Position numbers and translations under genes: made by a program. Below, in pieces: positions 18,022 to 26,735 of a stretch of 64,000 nt of DNA. Where the stretch lies: NCBI GenBank assembly GCA_025059875.1, contig JANXCT010000003.1, positions 68,176 to 132,175 of the forward strand, given 5' to 3'. How positions within the stretch are numbered: the stretch's first letter is position 1; every line of letters begins with the position of its first letter. Below the pieces are notes generated by a model, which saw only the letters and a program-made list of their open reading frames with translations, ran no database searches and was not told the DNA's origin. The DNA comes from Candidatus Kapaibacterium sp. GTDB taxonomy: Bacteria; Bacteroidota; Ignavibacteria; Kapaibacteriales; HRBIN21.

Positions 18022-18182
18022 GGCATCTCTCCCGTTGTGGCACGAGAAGTGCACTGAGAATAGCATACTGCTGTTAATCAACGGCTTTTTCAGAGACCTC
18101 GTTCCACGCGTCACCCAAAAGCATAACAGCGGAACCGCCTGTTGCACTACTTTTCCTAACCACCTCTCCCACTCGTTCACTA

Positions 18183-18210
18183 CGTTGCCAGCAAATCCAA
18201 CCCGCAAACG
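18183..18210 (-). repeat. Degenerate fourth copy of the promoter-like repeat
   Basis: The minus strand reads TTTGCGGGTTG directly joined to GATTTGCTGGCAACG. These are the two ends of the repeat at 14944-14983 with the middle part, including the spacer, deleted. TAGATTTG has become TGGATTTG. It lies about 160 bases before the beta-helix start and is probably no longer a promoter of the same kind. Confidence 0.35.
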
Positions 18211-18349
18211 CCACGAAGTCACCGATCGAAAAACAAAGCTACATCTGGGCCTGTGGTCGCTAGAGAGGACAGTACTTGCGGCGACCACCAGCCCTCTCCC
18301 TAGGAAAACGGAAGCAGCATACGAATTTTCGCATAGCTTACACAACCTT

Positions 18350-18770
18350 CGCACGCACGAAGCTGCGATTCGCACTATTGAAAAAGGCCATGTCTATAAT
18401 CCCACCGATCGGGATCTTTGCAGCCAGTATACATGGTCGCTGTCCCCCTCATCCTTGGGTGTCTAACCGCAGTCTACTACGGAGACGGGGTTGCTACAGG
18501 TCCGCGTATTGATGTGCTACGGAGGAAGATTGTCTGCGCGCGAGATCCGCAGTTTGCCAAAGACTACCATGACCCGGAAAAATGCTCGCTCGCAAACAGC
18601 CTCACTGTTGGACTCAACGACGCCACCCTCCTCGACGAAGTAGCCGCCGAGTAACCAATTCGTCACAAACGCTGGCGCAAAGAAGGCATTCCCGAGCTGC
18701 TCCAAAAGTTCAAGACAAACCTAGCACGAAGGTTCCCTGGAAAACACTGGACTTTAACACCGTTGCATAG
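18350..18770 (+). pseudogene. prpD: Decayed 2-methylcitrate dehydratase (prpD) C-terminal fragment
   Basis: Three pieces of PrpD can be read in order on the plus strand. THEAAIRTIEKG...YNPTDRD lies near 18355-18420. After a frame change at about 18430 comes QYMVAVPLILG-type sequence followed by IDVLRRKIV, KDYHDPEK and LANSLTVGLNDATLLDEV. After an in-frame TAA at 18652 the same frame continues PIRHKRWRKEGIPELLQKFK and NLARRFP. Intact PrpD has RDYxDPEKRSxANALTVxxNDGT and GHRxRRxEGIPxLxxKFxxNLARRFP in these places. PrpD dehydrates 2-methylcitrate in propionate breakdown. The N-terminal three quarters of the gene are absent, so this is a dead remnant. Confidence 0.65.
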
Positions 18771-18903
18771 ATGCCTATCCACGAGTACACGGACCTATCT
18801 GGTGATTGAGGTGCCCACCAGCAGACAGGCTCTCAACACTGTGCACCACAAGCACTAATTCTCTGCCGTGAGCATGCACGTGAACTCGACTCAGCAGGTT
18901 TAG

Positions 18904-19255
18904 TTACCGAAGAGACAAACAGTGAAATGGCTGGCCCTCGCTTGAAGGAGTATAGACAACGCATACGAACTTCCGAAGCCCGATGTACTGCTCTTCTCCC
19001 TCAAGCTGCTCGAGCAAATCCTCACGCCTCTGGCGAAACTCATGTCATCGTTTCGATACCGCAGCTACCTGCTCTACGACGTTCCGCGTTCGGAGCACCT
19101 TGAAACCTGTACTCTGCAATAATCGCTCGTTTTCACCCAACAGCGTATACAAAGCCAATTGGGTTTCGATTTGCGATCTCGTCATCGGTCAGAATGGCGG
19201 TGACCACACTGAGTCGGTGACAGCGCCCCAGGTTATAAGACCCCGAACCACTCCT
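18904..19255 (-). pseudogene. Decayed class I SAM-dependent methyltransferase, C-terminal fragment
   Basis: On the minus strand one frame holds VVTAILTDDEIAN. A shifted frame continues LALYTLLGENERLLQSTGFK and VLRTRNVVEQVAAVSKR, then meets a TGA where the family has Trp, and goes on HEFRQRREDLLEQLEGEEQ and YIGLRKFVCVVYTPSSE. A final frame change gives ASHFTVCLF. Small-molecule methyltransferases end with GFxVLxxRDxTxxVAxxSxRWxxxR...EGExxFxGLxxFxxxVHxLSSERRLSRFxYLA, which this matches throughout. At least one nonsense and two frameshift lesions are present and the SAM-binding half is missing. Confidence 0.6.
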
Positions 19256-19363
19256 TGAACCAGCTTGGAGTTGACCGGTGTGACTCTCATCAGGATCAAC
19301 GGGTTCGTCATGGGAGATGGCTCTGAAGCAATACTCTATCTCCGTGAGAACACACATATCGCT

Positions 19364-19423
19364 GCCCAACGGTCAGGTTCGGCCGCATTGCGGAGCAACG
19401 TCAGTTGCAACCCGTTATTGGGT
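19364..19423 (-). mobile_element. attC-like site downstream of the rmuC remnant
   Basis: Sixty bases whose minus strand starts ACCCAATAAC and ends GTTGGGC (19370-19364), a match to the core GTTRRRY. The ends are inverted repeats interrupted by two extra bases (ACCCAA-TA-AC against GTTGGGC). The centre forms a CCGC/GCGG stem inside GCTCCGCAATGCGGC. It lies 40 bases after the rmuC stop, the normal place for an attC, but its R'' box is poor and the long arms pair badly. It gains weight from the parallel site at 11462-11542. Confidence 0.35.
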
Positions 19424-19462
19424 GGCCGGGTTGCCAACTTGACCAGATCGAAAGGGAATTTC

Positions 19463-20807
19463 CTACTGGTCGGCCATTCCTTCGTTTTCCGCACCCTCCG
19501 GTTCAACAATAACCTCCGCACCTCCGGCCGGTAATTGTAGGATCCGGATGGCTTCTTCCTCAGGCAACTGTTCGACGGAACGAAGTTTCCGCTCCATAGC
19601 ACGAGTCCGCATGCTGGTCTCTTCGATCGTGCGGCTAGCTGCATTGAGCTGTCTCTTTACCTTGTCTAGGACTTCGCCGAACTTTCCGAACTCCGTCTTT
19701 ATAGCTCCAAGGACTCTCCATACCTCCGCTGCACGTTGCTCGATCGCCAAGGTCTGGAAGCCCATGCGGAGGCTACTCAGAATGGCTGCCAAGGTTGTGG
19801 GACCGGCAACGACGACGCGATAGTTGTGGGACCGGCAACGACGACGCGATACCGGTGCAGGAGGTCCTCGACAAGGGCTGGCTGCCGAAGCACCTCGGCA
19901 TAAAGACCCTCGGTAGCGAGGAACATAATGCGAAATCAGTGGTAGCGGGTGGGTGTATGTACTTGTCGTGAGTTTCCTTCGCAGCCTTCCGGACAGTTTG
20001 TGCCAAGGCCTCTGTTGCCCTTTGAACCGCCTCAGCATCCGCGCTCTCCGCAGCCTCTTGCAAGCGGAGGTAGTCCTCCTGGGGGAACTTGGAGTCAATA
20101 GGAAGCCACACGCAGGCCCCGGGATTGTCCTTTGGCCCCGGCAACCGAATAGCGTACTCAACTGCTTCCGTTAATTCCTCATTCACGCGGACGTTCCTTT
20201 CGTACTGTCCATTTGTGAGAATCTGCTCCAAGATCGCTCCAAGCTGGACTTCACCCCACGTTCCGCGTGTTTTCACATTTGTCAGAACCCGCTTGAGATC
20301 TGCTACTCCAGTGGCCAAAGCCTGCATTTCGCCAAGACCCTTCTGGACCGCCTCCAATCTTTCACTAACGAGCAAGGACTCGCCAAGGCGCTTCTCAAGG
20401 GTATCGTGGAGCTTCTCATCCACTGTCTTGCGCATTTCTTCGAGCTTCTTTTCGTTGCCTTCCTGAAGTTCCTTGACGCGTATGTCGAAGGTCGTGCGGA
20501 TGTTCTCCAGTGCTCTCTGGCTAGAATCCGTGATTTCTTTCAACTGCTTCGTCATGCTCTCAAGCTGGTTCTCCTGGAGCTTGCCCATGCTCTCGAGCGT
20601 CTTCGAAAGCGTATCGTAGGCTGATTTCAAAGTGGCAGATATCTCTTCCCGAAGACTCTTTGCCTCCTCACGCCCCATACGGAGTTCATCGCGCAGTTCC
20701 TTCCCAGCGTTCTGGAAAGCCCACGACGAACGAACCAGCACGACGACCACGAGGACAACCGTGAGGGCCGTGCCGAGCAAGATCAGCCAAAGGAGGACCT
20801 CATTCAT
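19463..20807 (-). pseudogene. rmuC: Frameshifted rmuC (DNA recombination/rearrangement limiting protein)
   Basis: RmuC is a membrane-anchored, coiled-coil protein with a PD-(D/E)XK-like domain that limits DNA rearrangements at inverted repeats. The N-terminal part is intact: an anchor helix (LLWLILLGTALTVVLVVVVLV), about 170 residues of coiled coil, then the core TRGTWGEVQLGAILEQIL and VWLPIDSKFPQEDYLRL up to KYIHPPATTDFA. Two lesions follow. Near 19928-19932 one base is missing (GCATTATG where an in-frame GCA-ATT-ATG is expected). At 19794-19851 a 29-base unit is duplicated in tandem, changing frame again. Between and after these the correct protein can be read in other frames: TEGLYAEVLRQPALVEDLLH, RYRVVVAGPTTLAAILSSLR, GFQTLAIEQRAAEVWRVLG, EVLDKVKRQL. 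The gene therefore encodes no complete RmuC unless the lesions are assembly errors. Its ATG overlaps the stop of a small upstream ORF. Confidence 0.85.
19794..19851. repeat. 29-base perfect tandem duplication inside rmuC
   Basis: The unit at 19794-19822 (starting GTTGTGGGACC, ending GACGCGATA) is repeated exactly at 19823-19851. Both copies encode RYRVVVAGPTT in one frame. Because 29 is not a multiple of three, the duplication breaks the frame. Perfect identity of the copies indicates a recent event. Confidence 0.95.
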
Positions 20808-20971
20808 GACTTACTCCATGCCACATAGCGATTGAGTTTGTATAGTTCTATACAAGCCGCTTCCACCGCTTCACTGTTGGCATAAAACGTCTCTGGAGTA
20901 AGTTCTTTGCTATCAATGTCCCCAACATGGCTGTTGTCATCCCCGGGTCTCATTCGGTTTCCGTATGACAT
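20804..20971 (-). CDS. Small ORF translationally coupled to rmuC (unknown, possibly truncated)
   Basis: The 55-codon frame ends ELYKLNRYVAWSKS and its TGA overlaps the rmuC ATG (TGATG), the usual form of translational coupling. Upstream it runs without a stop into the integrase remnant, so its true beginning is unclear; the ATG at 20971 is only the first in-frame candidate before the integrase-like part. I do not recognise the sequence. It may be the C-terminus of a gene fused to the integrase fragment by deletion. Confidence 0.3.
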   Translation of the reverse strand: MSYGNRMRPGDDNSHVGDIDSKELTPETFYANSEAVEAACIELYKLNRYVAWSKS

Positions 20972-21112
20972 GCCTTCATTCTCTCGACTGTATCTTGTCC
21001 TACTGCGGTTCAGAACGTGCGTACATACCATCGTTGTTTTCACATCCTTACGTCCTACAGACTCCTGCGTTATGTGGATATTGTATCTGGCACGCGAAAA
21101 TATCTCGATGGA
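20901..21112 (-). pseudogene. Remnant of an integron-type tyrosine recombinase (copy B)
   Basis: The minus strand reads YNIHITQESVGRKDVKTTM then VCTHVLNRS. This matches the integron-integrase ending GYNIxTxQELLGHKDVxTTMIYTHVLNRGG more closely than copy A does. The catalytic tyrosine codon has become TGT (Cys), and the conserved HK pair is RK. The flank after the coding part matches that of copy A down to about 20901. Same strand and same relation to downstream genes as copy A, about 8 kb away. Confidence 0.65.
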
Positions 21113-21331
21113 CTACCACTCCAAATCACGAGAGTGAAATTGCCATAACTATTCATAACGGTCACGCAAAACGTATCGGGCACAAACGTACAATACACTC
21201 GCTCTCATGCTCGCAAATCCGTAGCGACCGCCCATGCATGTTGTTTGTTACATCACCTCCGCAGCAACCACTGAGCTACTGCAGCGTCAAACCGTTGTGG
21301 CTCCCGACGTGCTTTGTAGGGTTTCTTCCAG

Positions 21332-22422
21332 TTACTGCCCCAACACCTTCGCCACTAGCCGACAGAGGTGGTGAACGCCTTGTTCCTGCGAAGGAGAGAA
21401 GCGGCCAGCCTTGTAGAAACGTGATTGGATCCCCCGCTGGACTGCTTCCACCACCGCTTCTTCTTCGCGCTCCACGCGGTCCAGCTCCGCTCCCGCTCCG
21501 ACGCTGAGCTTGTCGGCTCGCCACACGTACGAACGAAAGCTCACCCGCGTCAGCCTTACCTCCAACGGCCGCACAATGTTCAGCGACAGTCCCCACGGAT
21601 AGAAGTTGAACATGATGTTCGGGAACAGCCAGAAGTAGTACGCGGCGATTTGCTGGCCAGCATCCTCGTGCTCGGGCGGGAGTTCGAAGACCTCCTCTCC
21701 TCCTCGCGCAATCCCAACCTGACAGCTCCCCCATGGCAGTAGCTCTGTCCGGTACGCTTCGCAGTCCAACGCCGCTGCAAGGCTGCGGTGCACAAACGGG
21801 ATGTGGAATCCCTCCAGGTAGTTGTCGCAGTAGAGCGCCCAGTGCGCCCGCACCAGGTAATCCCGCGAGCGGGCAGGATCAAAGCGGAACTCCTCGATGG
21901 GCAAAAACCACACCTTGCACTCCATTGCGGCAATCCATTCTTCAAACGGCACAAGAGGATCAAGCGAGGTGAACAGAAACTGCCGCCACCGTCCAAGGGG
22001 CAATTGCCGTAGGTTATCGGACTCGCATGGAAAGTTTTCCATCCCCTCTGTTGCAGGCATGTGGAGGAATCGCCCATCGAGCGCAAAACGTCTGCCGTGG
22101 TAGTTACACGTGATTACCCGTTGCAATCGCTGCGGATGCCACACAAGCAAATTCCCTCGGTGGGTGCATACGTTCGATAGACACCGAATCTGGTCGTGCT
22201 CATCTCGCACAAGCACGAGCGGCTCTTCCAGGAAACCTTCCATGAATACACAAACGGCAGCGCATCGCCCGGAACACGGACATAGTCTTCGGCTCCCACG
22301 ATCATCTGCCACGAGCGCGCGAAGATGCGCTCTCGGCATGCAGCGAACATCTCTGGCGAGCGGTAGAACTCTGCCGGCAGCGTCGCTGCGCGGCGAATGT
22401 CGTCGTGAATCTCAAGCTTCAT
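21332..22422 (-). pseudogene. Frameshifted Rieske aromatic-ring-hydroxylating oxygenase alpha subunit
   Basis: The protein starts at 22422 (LEIHDDIRRAATLPAEFYRS) and follows the Rieske oxygenase pattern to PGDALPFV near 22245. There the frame breaks: two extra bases, or one missing, in GTGTATTCATG. It continues in another frame as FMEGFLEEPLVLVRDE. That part holds the Rieske cluster ligands CTH...CNYHG and the mononuclear iron site NYLEGFHIPFVH, and runs to the stop at 21332. Both cofactor sites are intact, so loss of function is due to the single frameshift, which would be silent if it were a sequencing error. The family hydroxylates aromatics, choline-like compounds or carnitine; substrate unknown. 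No reductase gene is nearby. Confidence 0.75.
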
Positions 22423-22486
22423 CGTCCATACAGTCGCTGGGAACGACGGCCTCGCATAACGGCTCAGCAGCTCAATCGTGGACTCG

Positions 22487-24424
22487 CTACTGAGAGACCA
22501 CCACCGAACAACACATGCGCCCCTGAATCCTCAGGCATAGGAAGTATGCTCCCGAGGGCAAATTCCCTAGTCCCAGACGATACACCCCTGGGCGGAGCTC
22601 AGTCAAGGAGGCCCGGTAGCTTATAGCCTGTCCCAGGAGATTGTAGAGGCGCACGCTCACTCCTGGATCGGCAAGACTGCTTGGTTGGTCGGTGACGATG
22701 GTAACGCTCTCCCCGTCATAGTCAAATGCTAGACAGTCAAGGCCGGATCGGATTGCTTCTACCGACTGTGGCGAATCGGCGCAGTTGGTGATATAGCGCA
22801 GCGTCGCAGAGAGCTTGGGAGCTGGTACTTGTGCTGTGTCCTGATGGAGGTCTTCCAGCAAGCCCCACGAGCCATACTGGGCACTGCGCCCAAACACAAG
22901 CGTGAAGTTCATCAGCAACCAGGGATGAACTCCCCGGTGAATGCGTTTTAGGTACTCGTAGTTCTCTACGTACAGGTTGTACATCGCTGTGTCGCGTTGG
23001 ATGTCCAGTAGCACCTGGTCGTAGGAAGACGGCACACCAAATGGAATGGGCGTGATGTGTTGCCCACCTTCGTAGAAGTACACCTTCTTGCCCAGCGGCA
23101 CGGCAATGGAGTCCACAATCTCCTTGATCCAGACCCATTCCCGCTCAGCGCGGTCGCGGCGCACACGTTCGGCAAGGAGCGCGACCGTCGCGTTACTACC
23201 CAAGGAATCCAGCAGCGCATCGCTCTCCTCGCTAATGCCGAAGTAGTACGTCGGCGCAACAGCATCGAAGCTGCCGGGACGAAGGTTGACAGCAATCCGC
23301 CGGCTTACATCCAGCCATGAGGTGAACATCCCAACAGCTCGTGTGATGCGGTGGAGCTGCCCGGCATACTCTTCCGTCCAGATATCCAGCGCCTGCTGGA
23401 TTGCCGGCACAAGGCATTCGGGCCAATAGTTTCCTCCCTGTTCGCAGTGGTATCGCTCCCACAGCCAATGGGATTGCCCGAAGATGGCGTTCCAAATTTC
23501 ATTGCTGAACTCCACCACCAGATGGCGCTGTGGCTCAAGATTATCCCGGAAGAATCGAGCCATCGCACGGATGTAGCCTGGGCTGGCATTGTGTGGAACG
23601 CAGACCCAACCATCCAGGTCGTAGTCGTTCATCAGCTTGACCATGTACTCGTAGGGCACGCCCTTTGAGTGAGTGAACGTGTAGTAGCCCGGTTTGGAGC
23701 GTTCTTCCCACTCGAACGTCTTCTGGGGGTTGATGCTGTCCGGATGGGGTTGTCCCCAATTGTTGGTATGTCCCCAGTCCATAAAGCGCACAGCTTTGAA
23801 CTTTCTCACCCACTGCAACCAGCGAGGATTGAACGGCTGCTGGCGATACGTTGCCACATGTCCTGGCATAATGAGCCGCACATTCCGCACGGGATTAAGG
23901 GAATCCGACCGCAGGATACACAGCTCAAGCTGTGCCCCGCGCGGAGCAGGGAAGTCGAACGTAATCGTGGAATCATTGACCTGGCGCCAATTCTCGATCG
24001 GGCCGGTCATCTGGAATTCCCCACGTCCTTCCCATAGCAGCGTGTAGGTACCCGGCTCCCAGCTATCGGTAACCGACCAAATTGTGCAAACATACTGCGG
24101 CAAGGGATGATGGGGAGTTCGCTGGGGGAGATGCGTGGGATAGCCATTGGTGTCGTATTGCAGATACCGCGCTTGCTGAGTATCAAATTCATAGTCTGGG
24201 TCATTCAGCGCTTTCGTGTACCACTGGCGGCACACCTTCATCATGTCCACGAAGGGAATCTCTGTGGCCCAGTCAAACAGCCCACTGAGGTTCGTGCCCA
24301 GCCGTAAGCGGCAGGTATCGGGCAATTGGGCAAAGACTACAACACTTCCTTCCAATATGCACAGAGCAAGCGCATACAAAATAAGGTACCGAGGCAATAG
24401 GAATCTTGAACGTTGACTTCTCAT
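22487..24424 (-). CDS. Secreted glycoside-hydrolase-like (TIM-barrel) protein with T9SS sorting tail
   Basis: A 645-residue exported protein. The signal peptide ends near VVVFAQ. The mature start LRLGTNLSGLFDWATEIPFVD resembles secreted cellulose- or glycan-binding glycosidase-like proteins of Bacteroidota and Planctomycetes. The central 400 residues have features of a clan GH-A barrel: EFSNEIWN with Glu309 as possible acid/base and VYFYEGGQH with Glu451 as possible nucleophile. VRFMDWGHTNNWGQ lies on an earlier strand. The last 80 residues (VSVRLYNLLGQAISYRASL ... LPSGAYFLCLRIQG) form a T9SS type A sorting domain. Substrate unknown. It lies in the accessory region next to the HAF protein; both are likely surface proteins but no operon signal is visible. 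Confidence 0.75.
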   Translation of the reverse strand: MRSQRSRFLLPRYLILYALALCILEGSVVVFAQLPDTCRLRLGTNLSGLFDWATEIPFVDMMKVCRQWYTKALNDPDYEFDTQQARYLQYDTNGYPTHLPQRTPHHPLPQYVCTIWSVTDSWEPGTYTLLWEGRGEFQMTGPIENWRQVNDSTITFDFPAPRGAQLELCILRSDSLNPVRNVRLIMPGHVATYRQQPFNPRWLQWVRKFKAVRFMDWGHTNNWGQPHPDSINPQKTFEWEERSKPGYYTFTHSKGVPYEYMVKLMNDYDLDGWVCVPHNASPGYIRAMARFFRDNLEPQRHLVVEFSNEIWNAIFGQSHWLWERYHCEQGGNYWPECLVPAIQQALDIWTEEYAGQLHRITRAVGMFTSWLDVSRRIAVNLRPGSFDAVAPTYYFGISEESDALLDSLGSNATVALLAERVRRDRAEREWVWIKEIVDSIAVPLGKKVYFYEGGQHITPIPFGVPSSYDQVLLDIQRDTAMYNLYVENYEYLKRIHRGVHPWLLMNFTLVFGRSAQYGSWGLLEDLHQDTAQVPAPKLSATLRYITNCADSPQSVEAIRSGLDCLAFDYDGESVTIVTDQPSSLADPGVSVRLYNLLGQAISYRASLTELRPGVYRLGLGNLPSGAYFLCLRIQGRMCCSVVVSQ

Positions 24425-24629
24425 TACCTAAATGGACCAAGTGGCTTCGGCATTGTCGTTGATGTTGGCACCCCGGCGCAGTTCAAAGAAGGAAGCTTAA
24501 CGTAAAGTGGGATACAGCAATCGAGCGTTTCATTTTTCTCTCCACCGTAGTTCAGCAGTACAAAGAAAACAAGACAGTACACGCTTCCATTCACCCAACA
24601 CCAACGTCTCCAGCACCAGAACGGGTGTA

Positions 24630-25961
24630 TTACCGTCCGATAATCACCGGTCGTGCAAGTGTTGCAGACGTCGTCCGCAAAACGGCGACATACACACCTG
24701 CACAAAGATCACTCGGTATTGGTACAGCATAGCTACCGGCATCATGGTACCCTTCCAATACCACACCAGCATGTCTGCCCTGCACGTCGAAGAGCAACAG
24801 GCTAATAGCGCCCGGCTCTGGCAGAGTAAAGAGAATGTGAGAACCGTTGACGACAAGCGTTTCGCTCGAGGCAGGAAGCTGAACATCTGCAGAACTGACA
24901 GCGCTCGTACTGAGAATCCACCCAAGCATACGATTGAGGGATGCATTATATCCCCGACCAACAATGTATCGGCCATTCGGCGAAACCGCATATGCCTGCA
25001 TGAGACGAGAACCATCAGCAACAACACTGGGGTAGAGCAGCTCGATAAGTTTCATGCCGTCCTGTTCGGTCCACACAAATGCGCTGGTCTGGTTATTGTC
25101 GAACGTGATCTGTCCCACAACAGTTTTCCCATCAGCACTCACATCGTATGCTCGCCCGTATGCACCAATTGTCTGGATGTCGCGCATTCCACTGCTTGCT
25201 GTCCAGCGAAACGGACGCTCAACATTGGCAACGTTTGCAGACCAGCCGACAATGACACTTCCATCAGCAGAGGCAGCACGCGCTTCGCTGAGTGATCCTC
25301 CAAGCGTACCGAGGGTGTCATATGTACCCGCATACCAACGAAAGGCGATGCTCCGGGTGTTGTCGAGCGTTGTTGCATTCCCAACAATCGTTGTCCCATC
25401 TCCGGAAACGCCATGAGCAATGCTCCCTGCAAACTCGGTCGCTGGCAGTATCCGGGCAGCATCGCTCCCAACCCAGCGAACCGCATGGAAAACGCCGGTA
25501 TTGTCCGCGTTTGAGTAGCCTACAGGAATGTCTCCCCGGGCAGAGAGAGCCACTGCACCCGCTTGGTATCCGTTTGGTCTGATTGCGTGGAGCACTTCCG
25601 GTTCGCTCTCAGTCCACAGGGCACCGCGCTCGCCATTCGGCGTTGCGATGATGCCAGCTATCACCTGTCCATCAGCGCTAATAGCACGGGCTTCGTCGGA
25701 GGGAGACTGCGCAATTGAATCAAGTATCTGGAGCCCTGTTGCAGCCGACCACCGGACTGCACGACGGATCTCTGTTGCTAAGTTCGCTGGGTTTGGATAA
25801 GCTATCATACCAACCGCAACCCCTGCATCATTGACATCCCAAGCGGTGCTATTGGTAATAACCCTCGTCTGCTCAAAAAGCCACCACAACTGCTGTGCGG
25901 TAGCTGTACCCGATAGCAGAAGCACAGCAGCGACTGCTGTATAAACAAAAGCACGCGTCAT
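24630..25961 (-). CDS. HAF-repeat secreted protein with T9SS sorting tail
   Basis: A 443-residue exported protein. The ATG at 25961 opens a signal peptide (FVYTAVAAVLLLSGTATAQQ). About seven repeats follow, each built around ARAISADGQVIAG/ VSADGKTVVG and FRW or VRW pairs. This is the HAF-family extracellular repeat, thought to form a beta-propeller. The last 80 residues (LPEPGAISLLLFDVQGR ... DLCAGVYVAVLRTTS) are a T9SS sorting domain. A paralogue lies decayed at 38010-39288. HAF proteins have no established function; surface display is inferred from the sorting tail. Confidence 0.85.
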   Translation of the reverse strand: MTRAFVYTAVAAVLLLSGTATAQQLWWLFEQTRVITNSTAWDVNDAGVAVGMIAYPNPANLATEIRRAVRWSAATGLQILDSIAQSPSDEARAISADGQVIAGIIATPNGERGALWTESEPEVLHAIRPNGYQAGAVALSARGDIPVGYSNADNTGVFHAVRWVGSDAARILPATEFAGSIAHGVSGDGTTIVGNATTLDNTRSIAFRWYAGTYDTLGTLGGSLSEARAASADGSVIVGWSANVANVERPFRWTASSGMRDIQTIGAYGRAYDVSADGKTVVGQITFDNNQTSAFVWTEQDGMKLIELLYPSVVADGSRLMQAYAVSPNGRYIVGRGYNASLNRMLGWILSTSAVSSADVQLPASSETLVVNGSHILFTLPEPGAISLLLFDVQGRHAGVVLEGYHDAGSYAVPIPSDLCAGVYVAVLRTTSATLARPVIIGR

Positions 25962-26735
25962 GGCAACACTTGGTCTACGAGTGAGACAGCAACTCTGCAC
26001 AAACTTTTTGTACAAACTTATGAACGACGCTTTGCTTCCCTGCAACAATTCCATCGGTGATACGGGGACAGTCGTCGCGATAGGATATTTTCAATAATCG
26101 CTCGATGTGCGAAAAGAATTCCTCCGCCGGTGGACAGCCCCTATCTTCCTGTAGCAAGGGGAGAGATTGGAGAGGCCCCGGACGCTGCCAGCACAGAAGC
26201 AATGTCCACAGAGCATCCAACACAACCCCATGGCACATCTCACTAACAGCTCCAACCCCCGAATGCCCACGAGATCATAGAGCACCCATCAAGCTAAGAC
26301 AGCACTGTAGGCTCTGTCGCCCCAGAGGAGCCTCGATTTTCTGGCTATACTGTAAGTTTGCGTGTGTTTTCATAACACACGGGTGAACTTCTTCGCTTTT
26401 GAGAGAGCTGAAGGCAACACGCTAACACCGGTTCAGGGCCGTGCTGGTGATACATGCCCCTTCCAGAAGTGCAGGAAGCTCCCAGCGATGCCGAGGGAAT
26501 GGCCCTAACGGGGCAGGTGTAAGGTGATCAGGGCTCTTGCTCGCTAAGACCGTATAGTATGGGCATTGCGTACATATTGCTCACCCAGAGGGTTGAGACC
26601 CACCAAACGACTACAGGGGCGGTGGACCTCCCTCACCGAGACAGCGAGTCCCCTCCCATATCTCATCGGAACCCTGCAAAGCAGCACAGAGTTCTATCAC
26701 CGTGGTTGTGTCCCATCCTCGCAGGAAGCTGTTCC
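25962..26735. other. Long intergenic leader region before the barrel/giant-protein module
   Basis: About 770 bases without a recognisable gene. Two small signals are visible on the plus strand: a TAAGTTTG at 26353-26360 that fits the -7 element of Bacteroidota promoters, and directly after it a perfect 7-bp hairpin GTGTGTT/AACACAC (26362-26380, loop TTCAT). The hairpin lacks a T-run, so it is not a standard terminator. Either could belong to the control of the downstream three-gene module, with a leader of over 350 bases, but this is conjecture. Confidence 0.35.

Noticed and set aside
18460-18470. GTCTAAC match to an attC end
   Set aside because: It falls in the coding part of the prpD remnant and has no inverted partner.
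19135-19175. ACCCAA...TTGGGT inverted repeat, first taken for another attC
   Set aside because: It lies inside the decayed methyltransferase coding sequence, is only about 35 bases long and has no further arm pairing.
24593-24599. GTTGGGT heptamer (minus strand) after the HAF gene, as a possible cassette end
   Set aside because: No partner R'' box or hairpin arms nearby; a heptamer of this degeneracy is expected by chance.
26362-26380. GTGTGTT/AACACAC hairpin as rho-independent terminator
   Set aside because: No T-run follows, and the nearest plus-strand gene ends far upstream.
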